A DNA stretch of 64,000 nt, from positions 41,279-105,278 of the forward strand of contig CBDBDZ010000005.1 of the NCBI GenBank assembly GCA_965204215.1, read 5' to 3'. Made by a program: the position numbers and the translations under genes. Source of the DNA: CBDBDZ01 sp965204215. GTDB taxonomy: Bacteria > Pseudomonadota > Gammaproteobacteria > Pseudomonadales > GM7GCV1. The stretch's first letter is position 1; each line of letters starts with the position of its first letter. Positions 44,723 through 53,352 of the stretch are shown here, piece by piece. A model generated the notes under the pieces. That model ran no database searches. It was not told the DNA's origin and was given only the letters and a program-made list of their open reading frames with translations.

Positions 44723-46609
44723 ATGTTACGCGATGCCGTTAGAAAACATCTAGATATTTGGATGGGCTTCTTACTCGACGATAACCATAATAAAATCAGC
44801 CTGTGGAATAGCGTATTATTTCATTTAGATCGATCAATAAAATCAGCAAATATTCATTTGGACATTCGAAAATATCGGAAACAGATCACAAACAAGCTAA
44901 ATAAGGGTAAAGGGTGGTTTCAGACTCGCCAGAGGGTATCTTCTTCAAGCCTAAAAGCGATGATTAAGATATTGAATAATAGTAAAGATAATCACGACTT
45001 TGACGTTCCTATTAAAGAAAAAAAACATTACTACGGTACAGATATACCGTGGAGAATAATGCTGTGGAAGACTATTGGCGAATATTCTAACACCAAAATA
45101 ATGCAAAAGCGTGCAGACTATTTAGTTGATCAGACAAAGGAAAAAAACGAAACCAATGCTCGCCGCACAGTTAATAGCGTTTATAACGTTGCTGTAGAAG
45201 ACTACCTACATAGAGCTGGGAATCCCGCAAGAAACACCTATGATTTAAACATCCATGCACAGTTTTTACGAAACAATTTGGACACGAATTTGAGCGAAAG
45301 AGATTGTAGAAGACATAGTCGTGGTTACATCAACGCCATTTCAAAAAGAACCCAAACTGGTTCAACAATCGAATATTTACCGCGCTCAATTTCAGATAAA
45401 CGTCTTAAAAAACACCAAAAGCTTTCTTTACCACCTGAGAGTAACTCTTCTGAAATATCAAAGTTATTTACTAAATGGCATGAAATACTAGATCCAGATG
45501 TTCCAGATGTTCCAGATGTTCCAGATGTTCCAGATGTTCCAGATGTTCCAGATGTTCCAGATGTTCCAGATGTTCCACTAATTAGTTCAGATATAGTGAG
45601 TTGCGGCAAAGGTTTCTACCTTCTTGAATTGGCTTCTATCTGTGCTCATGACGGTGCGCCTCTTGAAAAACATTTGAGTAATGAAAGGTTTCCACTTAAG
45701 AGCAATGAGAAGGAAGACCAGTCCAATTCTGATAATAAACCAAACGAAAGTTCATATTTGTTCGGTCAATATGATCGTTACTTTATTACAAAAGATGTCC
45801 ATTGCACAACATTTGATGTTTCGAATAAAAGTCTACCAAAACCCAATGATAATCCGTCACATGGCGGGAGTTCTGATGAAGATGGCAACGTTCCATCTAC
45901 TCATTACCTTTGCCGCAGGACGATATTAAGGAAAGTCTCAAATGGACATGACAACGGTGACAAATTTGAACCATTAGTAATCTTATCTATAACGCTAAGC
46001 AGTGATGAGTTTAGAGTTCTTTTAGTTAGATATATTCAGAAAAAAATGCTAAAGAAAACTTCTTTTTGTATTCAAAACTTGTTTTTAACTAATGGTGATG
46101 GAAATATAGTTTTATTTCTGGGAGGAAAAAGAACTAATCAAAATGAAAAAAAACTCGGAAAGAGAATACTCGAAACGATTAATCATCTACAAAACTTTAA
46201 GTTAATATCTAACGTTGAAAGCCTTTATACACCAGAGGCGGTTAAACACTTAAGCTATGAAGGTTTTTTACAAAATATCTCCTTCTCAGTTAGTTTACGT
46301 TGCACTACTGCATGGCTAAAAGCCGAACTAAAAGACAAGCTAAATGAAACAGGAGAATCCTCCCAGGATAACCAGGATAAGATAATAGATCGAGACATAA
46401 ATGTTGGACAAGCCACTTCTTCAGTTGGCTATCAAGTCACTATAACAATAACAAACCCATGTAAAATAAAGTATTACGAACACCTATTAAAAGGACTCAA
46501 AAGCATAGAGGGCGTAGAGAAAATATGTACTAATGTAATTTTCAACCAAATAGAGTGCTCAGACGCTCATTCTCAGAATTATGATGATACTCCTACCTTA
46601 CGCGAATAA
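44723..46609 (+). CDS. 628-residue protein with DVP repeat, last gene of the cargo operon
   Basis: ATG 44723 lies 4 bp after the previous stop. Residues 1-~255 are helical and basic. Nine exact PDV units follow at ~259-285 and act as a rigid linker. Residues ~290-628 form a beta-rich part containing two similar segments: VRYIQKKMLKKTSFCIQNLF ... GDGNIVLFLGGKR, and a C-terminal VGYQVTITITNPCKIKYYEH. No signal peptide, no membrane helix, no enzyme motif recognised. Together with the membrane and HExxH proteins it could be a sensor-effector complex (inference). Confidence 0.6.
   Translation: MLRDAVRKHLDIWMGFLLDDNHNKISLWNSVLFHLDRSIKSANIHLDIRKYRKQITNKLNKGKGWFQTRQRVSSSSLKAMIKILNNSKDNHDFDVPIKEKKHYYGTDIPWRIMLWKTIGEYSNTKIMQKRADYLVDQTKEKNETNARRTVNSVYNVAVEDYLHRAGNPARNTYDLNIHAQFLRNNLDTNLSERDCRRHSRGYINAISKRTQTGSTIEYLPRSISDKRLKKHQKLSLPPESNSSEISKLFTKWHEILDPDVPDVPDVPDVPDVPDVPDVPDVPDVPLISSDIVSCGKGFYLLELASICAHDGAPLEKHLSNERFPLKSNEKEDQSNSDNKPNESSYLFGQYDRYFITKDVHCTTFDVSNKSLPKPNDNPSHGGSSDEDGNVPSTHYLCRRTILRKVSNGHDNGDKFEPLVILSITLSSDEFRVLLVRYIQKKMLKKTSFCIQNLFLTNGDGNIVLFLGGKRTNQNEKKLGKRILETINHLQNFKLISNVESLYTPEAVKHLSYEGFLQNISFSVSLRCTTAWLKAELKDKLNETGESSQDNQDKIIDRDINVGQATSSVGYQVTITITNPCKIKYYEHLLKGLKSIEGVEKICTNVIFNQIECSDAHSQNYDDTPTLRE
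45497..45577. repeat. Nine perfect 9-bp repeats (GATGTTCCA)
   Basis: GATGTTCCA is repeated nine times without a mismatch, in frame, encoding (DVP)9. Perfect identity implies recent expansion and likely copy-number variation without frameshift. Confidence 0.97.
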
Positions 46610-46767
46610 TACACCGCCACATCACGCATATCCGCCACTCGGCATTTACTAACTCGGAACGTATGCACAGTGCAACTGATCGAGTTGAGCAACATTCGCG
46701 TGGTATTGTAATGCAACACCTCGGCCAATTGCCTGGTCGTTGCACTAAAAAACGAGGAAGTTGATTT
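46579..46767 (-). pseudogene. Fragment of a paralogue of the 48768-49067 gene
   Basis: The frame reads TSSFFSATTRQLAEVLHYNT, TRMLLNSIS, then CTVHTFRVSKCRVADMRDVA and TAA. This aligns with TEQLAQVLHYKSTKVLLNAI and VHTFRVGKNRVCDIRDISAY of the complete gene 2 kb away. The first half and any start are missing, and it overlaps the end of the 628-residue gene. Confidence 0.65.
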
Positions 46768-47220
46768 TTAAGGCTGACTTAATAGTTGATTCTCGGCCAA
46801 TGAAAGGCACTCACTTTTACCGATAATGATGTGGTCTAGCACTCGAACGTCTATCAACGTTAAGACTTTGATGATTTGCGAGGTGATTTGTATATCTTTT
46901 TCACTGGGTTTGGGATCGCCGCTTGGATGGTTATGGGCGATGATGATGGAGGCGGCATTTAATTCTAGGCATCGTTGAACAATTATCCGTAGGTGAACAG
47001 AGCATTTGTTAATATTTCCCTTAAATAACGATTCGTATTCGATGACGTGGTGCTGACTATCAAGAAATAACACGCCAAACACTTCTCGTTTTTCTGGCGC
47101 GAGTTTTAGTTGTAGAAAGGCCTGAGCGTCTTTGGGGTCGGTGATTTTTGTTTCTGGTGTCGTTTGTTCGGCAATAACCGCAAGTGCGAGGCAAACAACG
47201 GAGTGTTTCTCACAATCCAA
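46768..47220 (-). CDS. RadC/JAB-domain protein (standard code)
   Basis: 150 residues. The JAB motif HNHPSGDPKPSEKD and the upstream NAASIIIA match RadC; it lacks the N-terminal HhH domain, as mobile-element copies usually do. It ends GKSECLSLAENQLLSQP without the usual SFAExG, unlike the recoded copy at 28151. Stop TAA. Confidence 0.8.
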   Translation of the reverse strand: MDCEKHSVVCLALAVIAEQTTPETKITDPKDAQAFLQLKLAPEKREVFGVLFLDSQHHVIEYESLFKGNINKCSVHLRIIVQRCLELNAASIIIAHNHPSGDPKPSEKDIQITSQIIKVLTLIDVRVLDHIIIGKSECLSLAENQLLSQP

Positions 47221-47336
47221 TAAATCACAAACCGTTAGCTTTCTAAAGCGGTCGCTGTCATGGCCATAGCCATTCAGGTTTTTGAGGTAAGCAGGTGGGG
47301 ATGGTACGTTTTTTGTTAATGGAATATTGTAAATGG

Positions 47337-47723
47337 TTAAATTTCTAGTTCAAGGAGGTTGTAGGCGATATGTCGTGCGGTTTCTTCATAGGCAAGCCAT
47401 GCTAGATGATTTTTCAAATCTCCGTCTGGACATTCTAGTTTGATTCCCATTTCCATAATATCATGCCGTATTGCTTCAATTTCATGGTAATGTTCATCAA
47501 AAAACTGTCTCGTATCTTCATAGTAAATCAAATGACTTATCATCCCTGATTGACAGCCATGGGATAGCAAATCGTGAAAAAAAGATACAATCGCGTCATA
47601 CTCAAGTGCGTCTTTGGCAACGCAAGCGCTAATACTTTTGGGTGATTCTTCGGTGATGTTTTCTAGGGTTTCTCGGTGCTGCTGGTCTCGTTCATTGGTT
47701 TCGATTTTGGGAGGGGTTAATTT
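47337..47723 (-). CDS. Hypothetical protein, start unclear
   Basis: The frame is open from 47723 to 47337 (KLTPPKIETNERDQQHRETL ... SFFHDLLSHGCQSGMISHLI ... LAWLAYEETARHIAYNLLEL) but has no ATG near its 5' end; TTG at 47570 would remove half of it. Acidic and helical. It may use a rare start or be 5' truncated. No family recognised with certainty. Confidence 0.45.
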   Translation of the reverse strand, partial: KLTPPKIETNERDQQHRETLENITEESPKSISACVAKDALEYDAIVSFFHDLLSHGCQSGMISHLIYYEDTRQFFDEHYHEIEAIRHDIMEMGIKLECPDGDLKNHLAWLAYEETARHIAYNLLELEI

Positions 47724-47852
47724 TTAGGGTTGCGCAGTATGTTGATTATTTTTATGCTGAGGTATGGCGAATATTCATCACAACTTAATGCAGCAACAAT
47801 TTTAAAATTTTGTGTTTGACCAATCGAATATCGTGTCTACACTTCCTCGCCC

Positions 47853-48701
47853 ATGATGGAAAACTACAATCGGCAACGGCAACAAAAACAGATAAAACAA
47901 AACCCAATTAGACGTCCTGCCCTCCAATATTATGGTGGGAAATGGATGTTGGCGAAGTGGATTATTGAACATTTGCCTGAGCATAAACTTTATGTTGAAC
48001 CTTTTGGTGGTGCGGCGAGTGTTTTGTTGAGAAAACCTCGTAGTTATCGAGAAGTGTATAATGACCTAAATCAAGAAGTGGTTAATTTCTTTAAGGTTAT
48101 CCGTCACCCACAAATGGCGAGAAAATTGATTGCTATGCTCAAAGTCACACAGTTTTCTAGGCATGAGTTCAATAAAGCTTACTTGCCATCTCAAACTCCG
48201 ATAGAACGCGCTCGGCGTTTAGCTATTCGTTCTTTTATGAGTTTCAATGGCAATGGAGCCTCTAAAGGGGGTAGAGCCAGCTTCAAGTGGCAAATAAGCA
48301 AAAAGACGGGTTCAACGGCGGCGATTGGTTGGAAGAACTACCCTTACTCATTAGTGAAGGTGATTGAACGAATGAGAGGCGTCATTGTTGAACAAAGGCC
48401 TGCGCTAGAGATTATCACCGCTTATGATGATAAAGACACGTTGTTTTATGTTGATCCGCCGTACTTATGGCACACTCGTGCTAAAGGCGCTAAATCGAAT
48501 GGTTATCAACATGAAATGGATAATAAAGATCATGAGGCTTTATTAAAACAGCTTTTGAAACTCAAGGGTTCGTGTGTGCTGTCGGGTTATGACAACACTC
48601 TCTATAATGAAATGTTGACTGGTTGGAAAAAATATACGCGTTCTAGTTATGCTTCCGGCAGCAAGCCTCGACAAGAGGTGATTTGGGTGAAGTCGAATTA
48701 A
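47853..48701 (+). CDS. DNA adenine methylase, Dam family (D12 class)
   Basis: 282 residues. Motif I is in ALQYYGGKWMLAKWIIEHLP (F/YxGGK type), VEPFGGAASVLLRKP follows, and the catalytic motif is FYVDPPYLW. QVIEV-type ending QEVIWVKSN. It is a stand-alone methylase with no cognate endonuclease nearby, so it likely protects the element or affects its regulation. Stop TAA, followed by a terminator. Confidence 0.88.
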   Translation: MMENYNRQRQQKQIKQNPIRRPALQYYGGKWMLAKWIIEHLPEHKLYVEPFGGAASVLLRKPRSYREVYNDLNQEVVNFFKVIRHPQMARKLIAMLKVTQFSRHEFNKAYLPSQTPIERARRLAIRSFMSFNGNGASKGGRASFKWQISKKTGSTAAIGWKNYPYSLVKVIERMRGVIVEQRPALEIITAYDDKDTLFYVDPPYLWHTRAKGAKSNGYQHEMDNKDHEALLKQLLKLKGSCVLSGYDNTLYNEMLTGWKKYTRSSYASGSKPRQEVIWVKSN

Positions 48702-48730
48702 TTGTTGAAGAAAGAAACATGACCCACAAA

Positions 48731-48757
48731 AAATAACCGCAAGCAAGTTGCGGTTAT
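48731..48757. terminator. Bidirectional Rho-independent terminator
   Basis: Perfect hairpin AATAACCGCAA-GCAAG-TTGCGGTTATT between the convergent methylase gene and the gene ending at 48768. Confidence 0.8.
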
Positions 48758-48767
48758 TCTAGGGTGT

Positions 48768-49067
48768 TTAAAGTGCCCTTACTTTGTCTAAATAAGCTGA
48801 TATATCTCTAATATCACAAACTCTATTTTTTCCAACTCTAAACGTATGAACTGGACAACTGCCTGAACTAATCGCGTTGAGTAAAACTTTAGTAGATTTG
48901 TAATGCAACACTTGTGCCAATTGTTCGGTCGAAAGTGTTAGCGAGCCATATTGCTGAAACAAAAAATTTGCGGTTTCACTTGAGAATGTCATGGGGTGTC
49001 TCCACGCCGTGACATCCAAGATCACTGCTACCAGTAATGGTAAGTAGAGTATTTGCTCATCGCTCAT
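48768..49067 (-). CDS. Hypothetical DNA-binding-like protein
   Basis: 99 residues. TLSTEQLAQVLHYKSTKVLL, then HTFRVGKNRVCDIRDISAYL, looks like a small HTH of the excisionase/AlpA sort. Its truncated paralogue lies at 46579-46767. Convergent with the Dam-type gene. Family not certain. Confidence 0.55.
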   Translation of the reverse strand: MSDEQILYLPLLVAVILDVTAWRHPMTFSSETANFLFQQYGSLTLSTEQLAQVLHYKSTKVLLNAISSGSCPVHTFRVGKNRVCDIRDISAYLDKVRAL

Positions 49068-49306
49068 GCTCTGGTCTTGCCCTTTTTCTTAACGCGTTGT
49101 GTTGCTACCTTGCTCATCACAACGGTTAGTTGATGATAAGCTGTACAACACAAAGGCTTTAATAAAAAGCGACTGGTTGGGTAAAACTACCAGAAAATAA
49201 CGAAAGAGGCAAAGGCTTTATACAGGGGGATAAACCCGATCGTTCAGTGTTTGCACCTTTTTATGAAAAAGTTTGTCAAAATCATAGCGTGGCGTATAAT
49301 AACCTT

Positions 49307-49588
49307 ATGGCGACTTTGAATATATCCCTTTCAGAACAACTAAAAAGCTTTGCTCAAAGTGAAAGCACTCACGCAGGCTATAGCAATGCTAGTGATTATG
49401 TTAGTACTCTGATTCGACAAGATAAAGAACGCAAAGAAGCACAACAAACGTTTGAAAAACTGCTTTTGCAAGGGGTCAACTCATTAGAGTCAGGTCAAGC
49501 AATCGAAATCACTCCCGACTACTGGCAACAAAAAAAAGAACGCCTCTTTGCTCAAGCAACTAAAAAAGCTCAAGCAACTAAAAAATAA
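49307..49588 (+). CDS. ParD-type antitoxin
   Basis: 93 residues from ATG 49307. LNISLSEQLKSFAQSESTHA and SNASDYVSTLIRQDKERKEA are the ParD ribbon-helix-helix. The C-terminus ends in a duplicated KAQATKK. It lies 2 bp before the toxin gene. Confidence 0.82.
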   Translation: MATLNISLSEQLKSFAQSESTHAGYSNASDYVSTLIRQDKERKEAQQTFEKLLLQGVNSLESGQAIEITPDYWQQKKERLFAQATKKAQATKK

Positions 49589-49590
49589 CA

Positions 49591-49914
49591 TTGGTTTGCT
49601 CAATATTTATTACGCCAGAGGCGGATATTGATGTCGATAACTTTTATCTTTACTTAGCCCAAGATAATTTAAAGGTCGCCAATCGTTTTCTGGGCTTATT
49701 AGAGCAAACTTATAGCTTTTTAACCCGACATCCAGAAGTCGCTACCAAATTTCCAACACATAATCCCAAACTGTCTGATATACGCTGGTTTCCAGTGAAA
49801 AAATTCCCAAATCATTTAGTTTTTTATCAATACCGCCATGAACGAATCGAGATTATTCGCTTGTTTCATAAAGCACAAGACATCGCCAGTATCTTAGATG
49901 AAAGCATCAGATAA
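49591..49914 (+). CDS. ParE-type toxin
   Basis: 107 residues from TTG 49591. EADIDVDNFYLYLAQDNLKV, RHPEVATKFPTHNP and PNHLVFYQYRHERIEIIRLF match ParE. Paired with the ParD-type antitoxin just upstream. Confidence 0.82.
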   Translation: MVCSIFITPEADIDVDNFYLYLAQDNLKVANRFLGLLEQTYSFLTRHPEVATKFPTHNPKLSDIRWFPVKKFPNHLVFYQYRHERIEIIRLFHKAQDIASILDESIR

Positions 49915-49946
49915 TCTTTGAGGATAATATTTCAGGAGTCATAAAT

Positions 49947-50918
49947 TTGTTATTGGGTACGAACAAAAAAGAGGCGTTTGAAACCTGCCATCGAAATGAC
50001 GAGGCTTGTCGTGACATTGGTAAAAAATACATCGATTTTCATCACTTGGATTGCGTTCGAGAATACCCTGAGCTGGTTCAACGGCTCAGCAACACCGAGG
50101 GTGATGCAAAAGACATTATTAATTCCTTTGATAAAGGCTTTGCGTCTAGCCCCTTTGGGGTCAGCTATGTTTTATATTATGACGTTAAGGGTGTTGACCA
50201 AGAACGACACGGCGCGGGGCAAATATATTATTACGCGCTTGAAAAACTCCGCTTATCCAAGCACTGGTTTGAGTATCAAGAACAACTCGCCAACGCTACA
50301 ACAAAAGTAGATGCCCATTACTATCAACGACTCATTGAAGATAACTATCAAACCATCTTGCGATTACTCAGCGGTGAGCGCGATGGATTTTTATATAACA
50401 ATCTCCCGTATGATGCGATTGTGTATAGTGGCAATCATCTTGACCAAGCTAAACTTGAAAAAGCCAAAAAGAAAATCAATCGGTATTTTAACAACGAGCA
50501 AGCCCATTCGGTTATTCTCAACGGCTATTTTCGCTTAGAATATTCATCATTGTTTGCACAAAACTTGTCACCCATTAGAAAACTAGCGAGGAAATTAATG
50601 GAATCGGCCACGACTAAGTTATTAGAAGACGTTCAAAAATTGTTTGATGCCTTTGCCAATAGCAAAAACCATTTGGATGAAGTATTACAAGCAGGGCTTG
50701 AGCAGCAACGCCAAGAATATGAATCGAAATTAAAAGCGGCGCAAGAGAGCCACGCTAAACAATTGATTGACATGCACGAAACCATTAATCGGTTACAAGA
50801 CATGGTGGATAAAAATTATCAACAAAACGAACTTTTACTTGATGTGCAAAAACAACAATCAAGAAATTATGAAAACCAACTCTTAGATCTCTTGGAGAAA
50901 CTAAAGCATGAGTCATGA
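49947..50918 (+). CDS. Hypothetical coiled-coil protein
   Basis: 323 residues from TTG 49947 with a CAGGAG ribosome binding site. The N-terminal ~200 residues are globular (VSYVLYYDVKGVDQERHGAG); the rest is a long coiled coil (QQRQEYESKLKAAQESHAKQ). Its TGA stop overlaps the next gene by 11 bp. No family recognised. Confidence 0.6.
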   Translation: MLLGTNKKEAFETCHRNDEACRDIGKKYIDFHHLDCVREYPELVQRLSNTEGDAKDIINSFDKGFASSPFGVSYVLYYDVKGVDQERHGAGQIYYYALEKLRLSKHWFEYQEQLANATTKVDAHYYQRLIEDNYQTILRLLSGERDGFLYNNLPYDAIVYSGNHLDQAKLEKAKKKINRYFNNEQAHSVILNGYFRLEYSSLFAQNLSPIRKLARKLMESATTKLLEDVQKLFDAFANSKNHLDEVLQAGLEQQRQEYESKLKAAQESHAKQLIDMHETINRLQDMVDKNYQQNELLLDVQKQQSRNYENQLLDLLEKLKHES

Positions 50919-51447
50919 TGACCTAAACCAAAAGCTCGCCACGATCTCAGCTCAGACCAAAGGTCGGTTAGAAACACAAAGCCAACGCCATGAAGATCGC
51001 AAACAAGAAATTCTTTTGCAAAATCAGCTCAAGAGTACGCCTACCGACTCTGACCCTGAGATTATCAAGTTGAGGCATGAACTGGATATCCAAATCCGAC
51101 AACGCAACCGTGATGATGCTATTTTCTATGGCAACATTGATCTGCAAGATTTCATTAAACGCCAACAAGTGAGTCAAAGCCACTTACTTGAAGAAATCCA
51201 TCATACTACGTTTTCTACGATTTTAGAGAAAGCCATATTGATGATTATAAGTGCTAGATTAGAGCGTGTTGGTGGACAAGATAAACACGAACAAAAAATG
51301 ACGGAAAAAACCCACGATACGGGCGAACAAATGCGATTAGAAAAGTTCCGTGCCGAGTTAACCTTACAATTTGGCGAAGCAAAAACAGATGATATCTTAT
51401 CGATTTTGGAGCGCAATATTGATGATTGGGATCGGGAGAACTTCTAA
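50908..51447 (+). CDS. Hypothetical helical protein, partner of the preceding gene
   Basis: 179 residues, strongly charged and helical (AQTKGRLETQSQRHEDRKQE; LRHELDIQIRQRNRDDAIFY). The overlap with the coiled-coil gene suggests the two are made together and interact. Function unknown. Confidence 0.55.
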   Translation: MSHDDLNQKLATISAQTKGRLETQSQRHEDRKQEILLQNQLKSTPTDSDPEIIKLRHELDIQIRQRNRDDAIFYGNIDLQDFIKRQQVSQSHLLEEIHHTTFSTILEKAILMIISARLERVGGQDKHEQKMTEKTHDTGEQMRLEKFRAELTLQFGEAKTDDILSILERNIDDWDRENF

Positions 51448-51527
51448 AAAACCATTTGTGACAGTATTACTTGATTAACTTTTCACCCTAAATACACTGG
51501 ATGGTGTATTTCTGGTATAATTTTTTC

Positions 51528-51755
51528 ATGAAAACGACACTCAAAAAATTTGGCTCTAACTCTCAAGCGGTGGTGATTCCCAAAGCCATTGCCGAATTAT
51601 TCCATTTCTCGACTTCGACTGAAGCCACCTTTGAACCTAAACAAGGCGAATTAATCATCCGCGTTAAGTCTGATAAAGCCATGAAGCTAGACACCGCCAT
51701 CCAAGACACTGACCAGCAATACGGAGACTTATTTAAGCGTTTAGCCGACCAATGA
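51528..51755 (+). CDS. Antitoxin of a Doc pair (AbrB/MazE-like swapped-hairpin)
   Basis: 75 residues from ATG 51528. TTLKKFGSNSQAVVIPKAIA and EATFEPKQGELIIRVKS form an AbrB/MazE-type DNA-binding hairpin. Its TGA stop overlaps the doc start (ATGA). Doc usually pairs with Phd; an AbrB-type partner is an alternative arrangement. Confidence 0.75.
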   Translation: MKTTLKKFGSNSQAVVIPKAIAELFHFSTSTEATFEPKQGELIIRVKSDKAMKLDTAIQDTDQQYGDLFKRLADQ

Positions 51756-52144
51756 GCATCTGCTTTTTAACCGTTGACGATGCGCTTAAAATACATGATT
51801 CTCGCATCGCTTTGTACGGCGGCAGTTTGGGAGTTCGAGACTATGGTTTGTTGGAGTCGGCTATATTAGTGTCAGAACAAGCCATTGGTGAGGATTATCT
51901 ACACACTTTTCCATTTGAGATGGCCGCTGCCTATTTGTTTCATATCGCTAAAAACCATCCCTTTCTCGATGGTAATAAGCGAACGGCCTTAGCTTGTTGT
52001 TTAATCTTCCTGCGTCTTAATGGTTATGAGGTCACCGCTGATGAATTTGAGCTAGAAACTTTAGTGCTCAATACCGCCACAGGAAAGGCAGAAAAAAAGC
52101 GAATCACTCAATTTTTATCGAACAATAGCCGCTTAGTTGGCTAA
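51752..52144 (+). CDS. doc: Doc-type toxin (Fic/Doc family)
   Basis: 130 residues. HPFLDGNKRTAL is the Doc version of the Fic motif. Doc phosphorylates EF-Tu and stops translation. The start overlaps the antitoxin gene by 4 bp. Confidence 0.85.
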   Translation: MSICFLTVDDALKIHDSRIALYGGSLGVRDYGLLESAILVSEQAIGEDYLHTFPFEMAAAYLFHIAKNHPFLDGNKRTALACCLIFLRLNGYEVTADEFELETLVLNTATGKAEKKRITQFLSNNSRLVG

Positions 52145-52194
52145 TACTTAGGGCAATGTTTGTCATTCGATATGATTAATTACAGAGGTGTTTT

Positions 52195-53352
52195 TTGCCC
52201 TGCCGCGTTATAAAAACCATTAAAGGCCGCCAGTACCTTTATGAACAACAAAGCTATCGGGTTAACGGAAAAGTTAAAACCGAAACTCGCTACCTCGGCG
52301 CGGTGGATAGTTTCACTGGGGCGGCGCGTATTGAAGCAAAGACGGTTGCAAAGACGATGGATGCGATTAAAGGAGCAACAAACATATCTCCTGAAGTAAA
52401 AGGTACTGAGGAATTTGACGACACGCGACCGCCTATTAAAGCGTTAACCTTACATATTAAGGCGAATTTTAAGAAGCATAAAATCAGTCAGTATCGCGCC
52501 GAACGCGAGAACGAAAAATTCACCATTCACCTCCAACGTCAAGGCATTGTGCCTGACCTCATACCTCAGTTATCCATTGATAAATCAGCACGGGTGAGAA
52601 CTCTAAAAGATCCTTATAACCACTACCGAGTTACGTTGCCCCGTTCCAAACAAGCAAGCACCCGATCCGAGTTTTGGAAAAACTTTCATCAAGCGCAAGC
52701 GCATCAATATCTCGATGCCTTGGAAGCTCAAGATCCCAACTACTTCGCTGGTTTAAAACAAAACCTCTCCGACTACTACCAGAAGCAGAACTCAGCCATC
52801 GCCACCTACATCATGCGCAGCAAGCGCAAAGAGGTGTTTAAGATAGGCTTAACCTTACATTTTTTGCACTCCAAGATGGTCAGCACTTGGACACAGAGTA
52901 AGCTTGATCCAACGCTGATCGGCTTGTCGGATTACTCCTCTCGCACCTCATGGCGTGATGACACCGCGAACCTGATGGCCGAGGTGCATAGCTCGGACTG
53001 GAAAAGCACTTACCAGAAGTACGCCAGTGAACTTAACCGCGCGGAGAACATTCAGTTTTCCGTATTTATGAAAGCGCAAAAGATGGGTATCTTGGATCGA
53101 TTGAGTGGCAAACGCCGAGCCACGCTCAAAGAATGGCGTAAGCTGGATGCACGCCGCCGAGCGGTGTATCAGGCGTGCAATAAGCTTTCGGTTCTTGCTC
53201 CGTTATACGATGGTTTCCCCGATTCTTTACAAGGCTCAACCTTGCCGTTTAGGCACGAAGAACAGTGGAAAGCCAAACGGATGACTTGGAAAGATAAGCT
53301 CGCTCGGCCTCATATTCGTAAAAACACTAAGAACGCGAAAGGTCATTTCTAA
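52195..53352 (+). CDS. Hypothetical protein, 385 residues
   Basis: TTG start at 52195 after CAGAGG. The first ~40 residues (IKGRQYLYEQQSYRVNGKVK, TETRYLG) resemble the N-terminus of transposases of the IS1634 kind and of some plasmid proteins, but the rest does not: it is basic and helical (FWKNFHQAQAHQYLDALEAQ; KEWRKLDARRRAVYQACNKL). It may bind DNA in transfer or replication. Not identified. Confidence 0.5.
   Translation: MPCRVIKTIKGRQYLYEQQSYRVNGKVKTETRYLGAVDSFTGAARIEAKTVAKTMDAIKGATNISPEVKGTEEFDDTRPPIKALTLHIKANFKKHKISQYRAERENEKFTIHLQRQGIVPDLIPQLSIDKSARVRTLKDPYNHYRVTLPRSKQASTRSEFWKNFHQAQAHQYLDALEAQDPNYFAGLKQNLSDYYQKQNSAIATYIMRSKRKEVFKIGLTLHFLHSKMVSTWTQSKLDPTLIGLSDYSSRTSWRDDTANLMAEVHSSDWKSTYQKYASELNRAENIQFSVFMKAQKMGILDRLSGKRRATLKEWRKLDARRRAVYQACNKLSVLAPLYDGFPDSLQGSTLPFRHEEQWKAKRMTWKDKLARPHIRKNTKNAKGHF

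Noticed and set aside
45497..45577. CRISPR array
   Set aside because: The units are 9 bp, contiguous and without spacers; no CRISPR array or cas gene is seen in the window.
45325..45609. Minus-strand frame encoding a long Gly-Thr-Ser repeat
   Set aside because: It is the complement of the DVP repeat inside a 628-codon gene and has no independent support.
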